DNA from: Vibrio sp. YMD68
Lineage (GTDB): Bacteria; Pseudomonadota; Gammaproteobacteria; Enterobacterales; Vibrionaceae
Direction of reading: 5' to 3'
NCBI RefSeq assembly: GCF_029958905.1
Contig: NZ_CP124614.1
Location: forward strand, 248,001-312,000
DNA: 64,000 nt
The notes beneath the pieces are model-generated. The model was not told the DNA's origin. It saw only the letters and a program-made list of their open reading frames with translations, and searched no databases. Position numbers and translations under genes: made by a program. Of the stretch, positions 22,906 to 31,389 are shown in pieces (positions within the stretch are counted from its first letter, which is position 1; each line of letters starts with the position of its first letter).

Positions 22906-22937
22906 GCTAAATAGCTAAATAGCTAAATAGCTAAATA
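22906..22937. repeat. Four tandem copies of the octamer GCTAAATA
   Basis: Four exact copies at 22906, 22914, 22922 and 22930, followed by a partial GC. Lies in the 3' untranslated part of fklB, between its stop and the terminator. Possible slipped-strand polymorphism. Confidence 0.9.
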
Positions 22938-22957
22938 GCGATGAATCGTCTCTGTAC

Positions 22958-23578
22958 TTATAGAATAGCTAAAAGCTCAACTTCAAATACTAGAGCAGCA
23001 AATGGTGGAATTGCAGCGCCAGCGCCACGCTCACCGTATGCAAGATCTTGTGGGATGTATAGTTTCCACTTAGAACCCACAGGCATTAGCTGAAGCGCTT
23101 CAACCCAACCTTTAATCACACCTGTCACTGGGAACTCAGCAGGTTCGCCGCGAGATACAGAGCTATCAAATACAGTACCGTCGGTTAGCTCACCGTGGTA
23201 ATGAACGCGTACTTGCTTGTCTGAAGTCGGGATTTCACCTGTACCTTCAGTCATTACTTCGTATTGTAGGCCAGACTCAAGAACCGTCACTTCTGGACGT
23301 AGAGCGTTGTCTGCTAGGAAAACTTCGCTATCTGCAGATGCTGCTTTTGCCGCTTCGGCACGAGTCGCTTCAGCACGAGTGTGTAACTCTTGTAGTGCGT
23401 TGTTAATTTCATCAATTTCTATTGCTGGCATGTCACCAGTGAGAGCCGTTGCGATACCAGCAGCGATAGCGTCAACGTTTAGGCCTTCTAGACCACTACC
23501 AGCGAGTTGTTGACCCATTTGTAGGCCAATTCCGTAGCTTGCTTTTTGCTCAACAGTTTCGAATTTTACTTCAGACAT
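22958..23578 (-). CDS. fklB: FklB-type peptidyl-prolyl cis-trans isomerase
   Basis: FKBP-family prolyl isomerase; 206 residues from the ATG at 23578, the length of E. coli FklB. A GTG at 23587 is in frame, but AAGAG sits correctly for the ATG. Residues 1-95 form a helical dimerisation domain; residues 110-206 are the FKBP domain with [18 protein letters not shown] and the [17 protein letters not shown] active loop. No signal peptide, which favours FklB over periplasmic FkpA. Divergent from ytfB, the same pair as in E. coli. Confidence 0.94.
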   Translation of the reverse strand: MSEVKFETVEQKASYGIGLQMGQQLAGSGLEGLNVDAIAAGIATALTGDMPAIEIDEINNALQELHTRAEATRAEAAKAASADSEVFLADNALRPEVTVLESGLQYEVMTEGTGEIPTSDKQVRVHYHGELTDGTVFDSSVSRGEPAEFPVTGVIKGWVEALQLMPVGSKWKLYIPQDLAYGERGAGAAIPPFAALVFEVELLAIL

Positions 23579-23812
23579 GAATGTCACTCTTAGTTAAATA
23601 AATATAAGCGGTAAAGGATACCAGTTAACGATACAGGTTTAAACGGCTGAGAAGAATTGCTACTTCTGAGCTATCACAATGTGAGCTTTATCTTACATCA
23701 GCACAATAACGATGAGATTTTACCGCTCAATGACGTTCTGTCTAGAAATGAGATATACTCGTTGTTTCTTGGTTCTTATACTCTAGTAATGATATTTCGG
23801 AGGCGGATAGTA

Positions 23813-24373
23813 ATGAATCGTCGTAAAAAGAAGCCACAAAGTACGAACTATTTGGGGCTTGTCCTGACTCAATTGAAAAGCATTGAGTGGCATCGGTACG
23901 TGCAAACGCTACGAACTCTGTGGCTGCAACTTCCCAAGCTTCACCAGCGTGCGTTGACGGTACTTATACCAGGGTTGATTATTCTGTTGCTTTTACCAAG
24001 CGTTGCCATCAAAGAAACCGTTAAAACACCGACGAAAGAGCGTGTAGAAATAGCTATCAATACACAAGGGTTAAGTGCGCAATCAGGTCAAAAAAGTAGT
24101 TCACCTGATTCTGAGGTATGGAATGAATATACGGTAAAGACTGGTGACACATTAGCGAAAGTGTTTCGGATTAACGAATTACCCATGAGCGATTTGAATG
24201 CGCTTGTTGAAATTGAAGGCGGTGATAAGCCGCTGAGCCGGATTAAGCAAGGGCAATTGGTCAGATTCAAACTATCAGAAGATGGTAGGTTAGACATACT
24301 ACAGCTGTCAAAAAGTAAAGATTCAGTGATGTTTTTCCGATTGTCCGACGGAGGTTTTGGCCGAAGCAAGTAG
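23813..24373 (+). CDS. ytfB: YtfB/OapA-family protein with LysM-like domain
   Basis: Inner-membrane protein with a periplasmic OapA/LysM-like domain. E. coli YtfB is a glycan-binding cell-division-linked protein and Haemophilus OapA affects colony opacity and adherence; the role here is inferred. The ATG at 23813 with CGGAGG upstream gives 186 residues; the open frame continues back to 23657 without a ribosome site. One membrane helix at about residues 47-65 (ALTVLIPGLIILLLLP), then the OapA domain at 98-180 (YTVKTGDTLAKVFRINEL). Beside fklB as in E. coli. The 3' end overlaps the convergent permease gene by 51 bases. Confidence 0.88.
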   Translation: MNRRKKKPQSTNYLGLVLTQLKSIEWHRYVQTLRTLWLQLPKLHQRALTVLIPGLIILLLLPSVAIKETVKTPTKERVEIAINTQGLSAQSGQKSSSPDSEVWNEYTVKTGDTLAKVFRINELPMSDLNALVEIEGGDKPLSRIKQGQLVRFKLSEDGRLDILQLSKSKDSVMFFRLSDGGFGRSK

Positions 24374-25225
24374 TGATGACGCTTTCAACAGTTTCTTGAC
24401 CGGAAGTATTGGTAGGACTATCAAAGCGATTCCCAATATGGTCAGCATATCCGGAATTTCAGCAAACCACCATATCCCAAACAAAGTGACGAACAGTAAG
24501 CCAGTATATTCTGCTATCGCAATTTGGTAAGCGTGTGTTTGCTTATAAGCCATAACAGCGAATGCATTGTAAACAAGAATGAGGGATGCGCTTAATGCTA
24601 CCCAGCCGAGCTGGACCATTTCAATAGGTTCCCAAACTACCCAAGCAAGTAACCCTGAGATGGGTAACGAAAACAATGTTGTCCATACTAGAGTCGTTAT
24701 GACCGGTTGTTCTTTGGGAATGAGTCGAACCAGAACATTGAATAGCGCGAGTGTTAATGCGGTTCCTAGAGCAAAAATCGCTGCCCAATGGAACTGAGAT
24801 GGGCGCAGAACGATCAAAACCCCTGCAAAACCAATCATGGTTGCAAGCACTTTGCTCATATTCGGTTTCTCTTTCAATAACCACAACGACAGTGGCAACA
24901 TCAGTAGCGGTGCTGCATAAAAGATCGCATTTGCCGTTGCTAAAGGTAAATGGGTGATGGCGACCATCATACATCCACTACCAATGAGCACTAATACGGC
25001 ACGAGCTAACGTGATAACTGGGTTATCAAGTACTTTTTGTTGTTTTGGTAAGCGTAGCCAAAATGGGACTAAAAGCACTAGAGAGAATAGTTGTCTAAGG
25101 AAGATATACTGGAAAGGAGATATCCCTCCCTCTAGGAGCTTTACTGCGACATCAGAGAGCGAGGCCGCTAAATTGCCTATTATGAGTAAAACAATACCTA
25201 ACGATACAGCGGATAGTTTCAGCAC
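24323..25225 (-). CDS. EamA-family (DMT) permease
   Basis: Drug/metabolite-transporter family membrane protein of 300 residues with ten predicted helices in two EamA repeats (about 8-140 and 150-280). Substrate unknown; relatives export amino acids or metabolites. GTG start at 25225, one base after the elaA stop, so the two are probably cotranscribed and coupled. The short charged tail is encoded in the stretch overlapping ytfB. RarD or RhtA functions cannot be told from sequence alone. Confidence 0.85.
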   Translation of the reverse strand: MLKLSAVSLGIVLLIIGNLAASLSDVAVKLLEGGISPFQYIFLRQLFSLVLLVPFWLRLPKQQKVLDNPVITLARAVLVLIGSGCMMVAITHLPLATANAIFYAAPLLMLPLSLWLLKEKPNMSKVLATMIGFAGVLIVLRPSQFHWAAIFALGTALTLALFNVLVRLIPKEQPVITTLVWTTLFSLPISGLLAWVVWEPIEMVQLGWVALSASLILVYNAFAVMAYKQTHAYQIAIAEYTGLLFVTLFGIWWFAEIPDMLTILGIALIVLPILPVKKLLKASSLLASAKTSVGQSEKHH

Positions 25226-25226
25226 A

Positions 25227-25700
25227 TTATTTTTCCAGTCTCATATCTATGTGTGGAATACCATCTTCTAAATACATGTCGGAGATAGAGGTAAATCCAT
25301 GCGAACCATAGAAATTCGACAAATGTTGTTGGGCACCGATAGTGATCGATTGATCTGGCCAGAGTGATTGGCATTCAAGCAGGGCTCGTGTAATGAGTTG
25401 ATGCCCCAGTCCCAACCCTCTAGCGCTATCCAATGTGGCAACACGACCAATACTGACGTCGGCATAGCTGGTTTTCTGTGGAAGCAAACGTGCACAAGCG
25501 ACAAGCTTACCTTCATAATACCCCAGTAAGTGATGGACATCGTCGAAATGATCTTTGTCATCAAGTTCTGGGTAAGGGCAGTTTTGTTCAACAACAAATA
25601 CGTTGACTCTCAATTTTAGGAGTTCATAAAGCTGAAATGTCGACAGCTGATCAAAGGGTAGCGTTTGCCACTCGATATGTTGCATCCAATAATTGCTCAT
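25227..25700 (-). CDS. elaA: ElaA-type GNAT acetyltransferase
   Basis: GNAT-fold N-acyltransferase of unknown physiological substrate; 157 residues. Motifs: LRVNVFVVEQNCPYPELDD at the N-terminus, typical of ElaA, and the acetyl-CoA-binding segment SARGLGLGHQLI (Q/RxxGxG/A pattern). An ATG at 25685 (product MQHIEW) is an alternative start. Upstream in a two-gene unit with the DMT permease. Confidence 0.86.
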   Translation of the reverse strand: MSNYWMQHIEWQTLPFDQLSTFQLYELLKLRVNVFVVEQNCPYPELDDKDHFDDVHHLLGYYEGKLVACARLLPQKTSYADVSIGRVATLDSARGLGLGHQLITRALLECQSLWPDQSITIGAQQHLSNFYGSHGFTSISDMYLEDGIPHIDMRLEK

Positions 25701-25761
25701 TAAGAAAAGTATCTTGCAACTATACCAATGAACTATTTTTCAACGCATTAACAATTGTTAA

Positions 25762-26322
25762 TTACTGAGGAGTATTCTTGATTCGACTTAGGCTAATCGC
25801 TGTAATACCCAGATAAGCCGCGATCTGATAGTCGTTAAGACGGGTGAGAAGTTCAGGGTAGTGTTGGCAAAATAGTTCGTAGCGTTCGCGAGGAGTGAAC
25901 AGCAGCATAAAACGTTCTTTGCTTTCTTTAAACATGAGCTGGCTTTCCAGTAAGGTCAGATAGACGCTATGTTTTTCAGATCTCCAGTGGTGAAGGACAT
26001 CGATTGGAAGGTGAACGAGAAGCGTTGGAGTCAATGTTTCTAGCAGGTAGGGCGAAGGCTCAGCTTTGATGACACTTTCAAAACCTATCATCCAGTCTTG
26101 CTCCCAATAAAACTCTTTACTGAACTCTTTTCCTTTCTCGGTAAGATAGCTCGCGTGACAGATCCCTTCTAAGACAAAATAGATCCCGTCAGCAAGATCA
26201 CCTTGATTGACTAAGATATGGCGAGTCGGTAATTCAAGCAGCGAGCTAGATTGAACAAGCGCATCAATATCGGTAGAGCTGAAATGTTGCTCAGTTAGAT
26301 ATGTTTTAAAACGTTCCGTCAT
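25762..26322 (-). CDS. CRP/FNR-family transcriptional regulator
   Basis: 186 residues. A cyclic-nucleotide-binding-type beta domain at about 25-115 (ILVNQGDLADGIYFVLEG) lacks the full cAMP-binding signature of CRP, so the ligand is unknown. The C-terminal helix-turn-helix is short: DYQIAAYLGITAISLSRIK, resembling the cNMP-binding regulators that end soon after the recognition helix. Lies between cpdB and elaA, both minus strand; targets unknown. Confidence 0.82.
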   Translation of the reverse strand: MTERFKTYLTEQHFSSTDIDALVQSSSLLELPTRHILVNQGDLADGIYFVLEGICHASYLTEKGKEFSKEFYWEQDWMIGFESVIKAEPSPYLLETLTPTLLVHLPIDVLHHWRSEKHSVYLTLLESQLMFKESKERFMLLFTPRERYELFCQHYPELLTRLNDYQIAAYLGITAISLSRIKNTPQ

Positions 26323-26333
26323 TTTTGCCCCAT

Positions 26334-26363
26334 AAAAAAGCCGCTACGCCAGAGTAGCGGCTT
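26334..26363 (-). terminator. Rho-independent terminator of cpdB
   Basis: AAGCCGCTAC and GTAGCGGCTT (26338-26347 and 26354-26363) pair perfectly around GCCAGA. On the minus strand the stem is followed by six U (plus-strand A run 26334-26339). It separates cpdB from the CRP-like regulator. Confidence 0.9.
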
Positions 26364-26384
26364 ATTACTCTAACGAACTGTCAG

Positions 26385-28346
26385 TTATTTTTGTAGATCT
26401 ATCTTATAAACAGCAAACCCAACATCGTCTGTTGACACTTTTTGCATTGGGTATTGGCCTTTGTCTTTAATAAACTGTGCCGCTTTATCGCTTGGAGAGG
26501 TCTCGAAGCGAATATCCAGCGCTTGCTCTGCCATAATTGGCGCAAACGACCAGTTGTTATCAGCACTTGGTGTCACTTCACCCTTATCTTGGCTTACGCG
26601 AGATATATAGTTGGCAACAACCGTTCGGTTCTCATCTGGTGATTCAAAGGCGATGTAGTCAGAACCTGTTCCTGGGAATTTGTTACTGAAAGCACGATAG
26701 TTATTTGTTGCAATAATAAACTCTTGTTTAAGGTCGATAGGCTTACCCTGATACGTTAAACCAATGATACGTGAAGCATCAGGGTTAACCGCTTTACAGT
26801 TGCCATCATATTTGGCGGGCTGGGTTACATCGATTTGGTAATTAACCCCGTCGATAACATCAAAGTTGTAAGTACGGAAGCCATCCCAATCAATCAGCGA
26901 TTGTGGTGCTGTGACACTGGTATCAATGCGTTTGAATTGACCTGCACTGCACTCTAGCCACTCTTTAACTTCATGGCCCGTGACTTTAAGTGCAACCAGT
27001 GTGTTCGGATAGAGGTATAAATCCGCCGCATTACGGAATGTTAGCTGCCCCGATTCAACTTCAGTAAAGTTGGCGGGATCATTTTTACGCCCACCTGCTT
27101 TGAATGGAGCCGCAGCTGAAAGTACCGCAATACCATCTAGGTCTGGATCACCTTGGATAAACCTTTCTACATAATCGTTCTGCGCAAGGTTGACGATTTG
27201 CACGGTAGGATCATCTTGAACCAGCGACAAGAAACTGTACATCACATCATTTGCTTTACCAATGGGCTGGTTTACAAATTCACGCGTTCCCTTGTGATCG
27301 TCTTTCAGCGCGTCGATAATGCCTGCATCGGCTTCCGCTAGTGATGCCTTACTGGCTTTATCAAAGATAGGACGTGCCTGTGATTGCCCTTCAGCAACCG
27401 CCCATTTCCCGTCTTTTTGCTTAAGAACTAAGTCCATCACGCCAACATGGCTTCCCCAGCGACCAGGCATAACGGCAGTCACACCATTAATGGTGCCTTT
27501 TTCGTTATCGACCCCTTGAATATTATCAAAACCTTTACCTGGGAACACAGAGTGAGAGTGGCCAAAAGCAATAGCGTCAATACCGTCGACTTCTGAGAGG
27601 TAATAAGTCGAGTTTTCTGCACCTAGCTTATGAGGATCGGAAGAAACACCAGAGTGAGGAATCGCAACAATAACATCCGCCCCTTCTTTCTTCATTTGAG
27701 GCACAAGTTCTTCAGCTATTTGCTTGATATCTTTGGCAAAGACTTTACCTTCGAGATTCTTCTTATCCCAAACCATGATCTGTGGCGGTACAAAGCCAAT
27801 GTAACCCACCTTGATCTCATGGGTTTGCCCATCCATATCGGTAAAGCTATGCGCTTTGATTAAATAGGGTTTGAAGTAGTGCTCACCGGTTTTTTTATCG
27901 AATACGTTGGCACTGACATAAGGGAAGTTTGCGTCATTGATGGTTTCGGCTAAGAACTCTAACCCGTAGTTAAATTCGTGGTTACCAATATTACCTACAT
28001 CATAATTGAGTTGATTCATCGCCTTGTAGACAGGGTGAACTTCACCTTCCGTAATGCCTTTGGCCGCCATGTAGTCACCCATAGGGCTGCCTTGAATCAG
28101 ATCGCCATTATCAACCAACACACTATTTGTGACTTCTTGCTGGGCTTGTTTAACAAGAGTGGCTGCGCGAGCAAGGCCAATTTTTTGTGATGGTTTGTCT
28201 TTGTAGTAATCATAATCCATCACATTCGTGTGTATATCGGTTGTTTCAATAATTCGTAGCTTGATAGTGTCAGCCATGACTGGGCCAGCCATCATTAGCA
28301 TGCCACCAAGTACCGCCATTGAAATAGGTTTCACTGCAATTTTCAT
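26385..28346 (-). CDS. cpdB: 2',3'-cyclic-nucleotide 2'-phosphodiesterase / 3'-nucleotidase
   Basis: Periplasmic enzyme that opens 2',3'-cyclic nucleotides from RNA breakdown and dephosphorylates 3'-nucleotides, giving nucleoside and phosphate for uptake. 653 residues, the family length. Signal peptide 1-25 ending VMA. Metallophosphatase domain at about 26-300 with [25 protein letters not shown] and GHSH metal-ligand motifs; C-terminal 5'-nucleotidase domain with the [14 protein letters not shown] and [16 protein letters not shown] substrate segments. Single gene: own terminator, and a 560-base divergent space from cysD. Confidence 0.96.
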   Translation of the reverse strand: MKIAVKPISMAVLGGMLMMAGPVMADTIKLRIIETTDIHTNVMDYDYYKDKPSQKIGLARAATLVKQAQQEVTNSVLVDNGDLIQGSPMGDYMAAKGITEGEVHPVYKAMNQLNYDVGNIGNHEFNYGLEFLAETINDANFPYVSANVFDKKTGEHYFKPYLIKAHSFTDMDGQTHEIKVGYIGFVPPQIMVWDKKNLEGKVFAKDIKQIAEELVPQMKKEGADVIVAIPHSGVSSDPHKLGAENSTYYLSEVDGIDAIAFGHSHSVFPGKGFDNIQGVDNEKGTINGVTAVMPGRWGSHVGVMDLVLKQKDGKWAVAEGQSQARPIFDKASKASLAEADAGIIDALKDDHKGTREFVNQPIGKANDVMYSFLSLVQDDPTVQIVNLAQNDYVERFIQGDPDLDGIAVLSAAAPFKAGGRKNDPANFTEVESGQLTFRNAADLYLYPNTLVALKVTGHEVKEWLECSAGQFKRIDTSVTAPQSLIDWDGFRTYNFDVIDGVNYQIDVTQPAKYDGNCKAVNPDASRIIGLTYQGKPIDLKQEFIIATNNYRAFSNKFPGTGSDYIAFESPDENRTVVANYISRVSQDKGEVTPSADNNWSFAPIMAEQALDIRFETSPSDKAAQFIKDKGQYPMQKVSTDDVGFAVYKIDLQK

Positions 28347-28386
28347 TGTTTACTCCATTACGAGGATAAAGAATAACTACGAGTAA

Positions 28387-28418
28387 TGTAACAAAACATA
28401 ATGTAACAATGCGTTACC
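28387..28418. promoter_or_regulatory. Repeated TGTAACA motifs ahead of cpdB
   Basis: TGTAACA occurs at 28387-28393 and 28402-28408 (15 bases apart), followed by GTTACC at 28413. On the cpdB strand this reads TGTTACA twice. The motif resembles Pho-box halves, but the 15-base period is not the usual 11. The stretch 28419-28794 holds no gene I can support. Confidence 0.3.
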
Positions 28419-28794
28419 GTTTAGTTAAAGTGTGACGAATCCATACCTAGAGTGCTGTAACTGCCTACAAGATCCCATAAATATAGATTGTCTGACTGAT
28501 TAATAGTGAATTGAAAAATCACCGTTATAGAACCTTTATGTTATTAGGTTATAAAAAAGACACTTTTAGAATTTCAAGTAATATGAAGAGATCGCCATAA
28601 TGGATAAACATCAAGAGGGAATGCCTCGATAGCGACGGTTAAAGCCCTCCTTTCCCATCTTTTTTTACCTGGATGATGCCTAGGTGACTATAGAGTATTT
28701 AGGGATTCATCGTATGGATACGAAGCGTGTCTAACGGTGTGACAAGTTTAAAGCGCTGTTGTTATAGAGTGAGATGAATGTCCTGTCTCAAAAG

Positions 28795-28855
28795 TTAGAT
28801 TGGTTCTTATCTAATGCTCAAATCAACAATAGTGCTATTGCCAACTCAATATAAT
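28795..28855 (+). promoter_or_regulatory. cysD promoter region with inverted repeat
   Basis: A perfect TATAAT at 28850-28855 lies 55 bases before the cysD ATG; no good -35, as usual for activator-dependent promoters. TTAGAT (28795-28800) and ATCTAA (28809-28814) form an inverted repeat about 40 bases upstream of the -10. Sulfate genes are normally activated by CysB (LysR family), so this is a candidate CysB site; the assignment is inference. Confidence 0.5.
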
Positions 28856-28910
28856 CTTGACCAAAGATTTAGGGATAAAATTAAGCCTAAAGGCTTACAA
28901 GGAAATAGAC

Positions 28911-29819
28911 ATGGATCAACAACGCTTAACTCACTTGAAGCAACTTGAAGCTGAGAGTATTCATATTATTCGAGAGGTCGCTGCTGAGTTTGATAACCCA
29001 GTCATGATGTACTCGATTGGTAAAGACTCCTCGGTCATGCTTCACCTTGCACGCAAAGCTTTCTACCCAGGAAAGATTCCTTTCCCGTTACTTCACGTTG
29101 ATACGGATTGGAAGTTTCGAGAAATGATCGAATTTAGAGATCGTATCGCTGAGAAATATGGTTTTGATCTTTTGGTTCATAAGAATCCTGAGGGTCTGGC
29201 AATGGGGTGTAGCCCGTTTAAGCATGGCTCTTCAAAGCATACCGACATCATGAAAACGCAAGGCTTAAAGCAAGCGTTAAATAAGTATGGTTTTGATGCT
29301 GCTTTTGGTGGTGCACGTCGAGATGAAGAAAAATCACGAGCGAAAGAGCGTGTGTATTCATTCCGAGATAAAAATCACACTTGGGATCCTAAGAACCAAC
29401 GTCCAGAGCTTTGGAAAACCTACAACGGCCAAGTGAATAAGGGCGAAAGCATCCGAGTGTTCCCACTATCCAACTGGACAGAGCTTGATATCTGGCAATA
29501 CATCTATCTAGAAAACATTGAAATTGTACCGCTTTACCTTGCTGATAAGCGTCCAGTCGTTGAACGAGATGGCATGCTCATCATGGCTGATGATGATCGT
29601 TTGGAACTGCAAGAAGGCGAAGTCATTGAAGAGAAGTCGGTTCGTTTCCGTACTCTTGGCTGCTACCCATTAACCGGAGCGGTTGAATCAGAAGCCAATA
29701 CATTGCCGGGCATTATAGAAGAAATGCTGGTGGCGACCTCAAGTGAGCGCCAAGGGCGTGCGATCGACCACGATCAATCAGGATCGATGGAATTGAAGAA
29801 GCGACAAGGTTATTTCTAA
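28911..29819 (+). CDS. cysD: Sulfate adenylyltransferase subunit 2
   Basis: Catalytic subunit of ATP sulfurylase, which forms adenosine 5'-phosphosulfate (APS) from sulfate and ATP. 302 residues from the ATG at 28911, equal to E. coli CysD, with AAGGA upstream; the longer frame from 28857 overlaps the promoter. PAPS reductase-like fold with the ATP-pyrophosphatase loop [10 protein letters not shown] near residue 35 and [16 protein letters not shown]. First gene of the cysD-cysN-SLC13-cysC group. Confidence 0.98.
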   Translation: MDQQRLTHLKQLEAESIHIIREVAAEFDNPVMMYSIGKDSSVMLHLARKAFYPGKIPFPLLHVDTDWKFREMIEFRDRIAEKYGFDLLVHKNPEGLAMGCSPFKHGSSKHTDIMKTQGLKQALNKYGFDAAFGGARRDEEKSRAKERVYSFRDKNHTWDPKNQRPELWKTYNGQVNKGESIRVFPLSNWTELDIWQYIYLENIEIVPLYLADKRPVVERDGMLIMADDDRLELQEGEVIEEKSVRFRTLGCYPLTGAVESEANTLPGIIEEMLVATSSERQGRAIDHDQSGSMELKKRQGYF

Positions 29820-29836
29820 GGATCTAAGGACAGACT

Positions 29837-31264
29837 ATGAACAATGTAATTGAAGCTCAGTTAGAAGAGCTTGGTATTGAAGGTTACCTAAACCAACATC
29901 AGCATAAATCATTACTTAGATTCCTGACTTGCGGTTCAGTAGATGATGGTAAAAGTACCTTAATTGGACGTTTGCTGCATGACACGCATCAGATTTATGA
30001 AGATCAGTTAGCGGCGGTTCATAACGACAGCCAACGTGTCGGTACGACAGGTGAGAAGCCAGATTTAGCGCTTCTAGTTGATGGTTTACAGGCTGAGCGA
30101 GAGCAAGGCATTACGATCGATGTGGCGTATCGTTATTTCTCGACGCAGAAACGTAAGTTCATTATTGCCGATACTCCTGGGCACGAGCAGTACACAAGAA
30201 ACATGGCCACAGGTGCGTCTACTTGTGATGTTGCCATCATTTTGATCGATGCACGTAAAGGTATTTTGGACCAAACACGTCGTCATTCATTCATTTCTAA
30301 TTTAATTGGCATTAAGCACTTTGTTGTTGCGGTCAATAAAATGGACTTGGTTGATTATTCGCAACAGACGTTTGAAGCCATTCGCGATGATTACTTAGCG
30401 TTTGCTGAGAATCTACAAGGTGAAACCGATATTCAGATTGTTCCGCTTTCAGCATTAGAAGGTGAGAATGTAGCTTCTCCAAGCCAAGAGATGACGTGGT
30501 TTGAAGGTCCAACGCTGCTTCACCTTCTAGAGACCGTTGATGTCGATCGTTCTAAAACGGAAGGCGAATTTAGATTCCCAGTTCAATACGTGAATCGTCC
30601 GAATCTCGATTTCCGCGGCTTTGCCGGTACGATCTCATCTGGCATCGTTAAAGTTGGAGATGAGATTAAAGCGTTACCTTCTGGAAAACGCTCCAAAGTG
30701 GCTCGAATCGTTACTTTTGATGGGGATTTAGAAGAAGCACAGGCGGGTCTTGCTGTGACCTTAACGTTAGAAGATGAAATCGATATCAGCCGTGGTGATT
30801 TGATTGTGTTAGAGCAGTCAAAAGTGGAATCATCAAATCATCTTACTGCTGATGTGGTTTGGATGACAGAGCAACCGCTGCAGCCTGGTCGAGAGTACGA
30901 CATCAAGATCGCAGGTAAAAAGACGGTTGGACGAGTGGAATCCATTCGTTACCAATACGATATCAACAACCTTTCGACGCATTCAGCCGCTGAGCTTCCT
31001 TTGAATGGAATAGGCTCATGTGAGTGGTCATTTACTGAGTCAGTGGCTTTAGATAGCTATCAAGCTTGTACAGACACCGGTGGTTTTATCATTATCGATC
31101 GTCTTACAAACGTGACGGTTGGTGCAGGTTTAGTGCGAGAAAGCTTGGCACAGGTTGAACAGCCGGTTAGCAATGTTTCAGCGTTTGAAATAGAGCTTAA
31201 TGCACTGGTTCGTAAGCATTTCCCTCATTGGGGTGCAAAAGATCTGAGTCAGCTACTAAAGTAA
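29837..31264 (+). CDS. cysN: Sulfate adenylyltransferase subunit 1 (GTPase)
   Basis: Regulatory GTPase subunit whose GTP hydrolysis drives the unfavourable APS synthesis by CysD. 475 residues. EF-Tu-like G domain with SVDDGKST (P-loop), [12 protein letters not shown] (G3) and NKMD (G4), then two beta-barrel domains. It has no fused CysC kinase domain; cysC is a separate gene downstream. 17 bases after cysD. The gap 31265-31389 shows no terminator. Confidence 0.98.
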   Translation: MNNVIEAQLEELGIEGYLNQHQHKSLLRFLTCGSVDDGKSTLIGRLLHDTHQIYEDQLAAVHNDSQRVGTTGEKPDLALLVDGLQAEREQGITIDVAYRYFSTQKRKFIIADTPGHEQYTRNMATGASTCDVAIILIDARKGILDQTRRHSFISNLIGIKHFVVAVNKMDLVDYSQQTFEAIRDDYLAFAENLQGETDIQIVPLSALEGENVASPSQEMTWFEGPTLLHLLETVDVDRSKTEGEFRFPVQYVNRPNLDFRGFAGTISSGIVKVGDEIKALPSGKRSKVARIVTFDGDLEEAQAGLAVTLTLEDEIDISRGDLIVLEQSKVESSNHLTADVVWMTEQPLQPGREYDIKIAGKKTVGRVESIRYQYDINNLSTHSAAELPLNGIGSCEWSFTESVALDSYQACTDTGGFIIIDRLTNVTVGAGLVRESLAQVEQPVSNVSAFEIELNALVRKHFPHWGAKDLSQLLK

Positions 31265-31389
31265 GCGCGCCGAGTGAAACGTACATAGCTAAATAGACAT
31301 AGTTAAGTATTTAAACCCAGAAATTAAAGTAACAATTGGAAAAGTAACAGTATGAAGTGAGCAGTCACTATCATATTTAAGGATGAATT

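Noticed and set aside
23674..23684. TCACAATGTGA palindrome between fklB and ytfB as a CRP site
   Set aside because: The half-sites are in the wrong order and spacing for the CRP consensus TGTGA-N6-TCACA.
23657..23812. Upstream extension of ytfB
   Set aside because: No ribosome site; CGGAGG points to the ATG at 23813 and the extension would put extra residues before the membrane helix.
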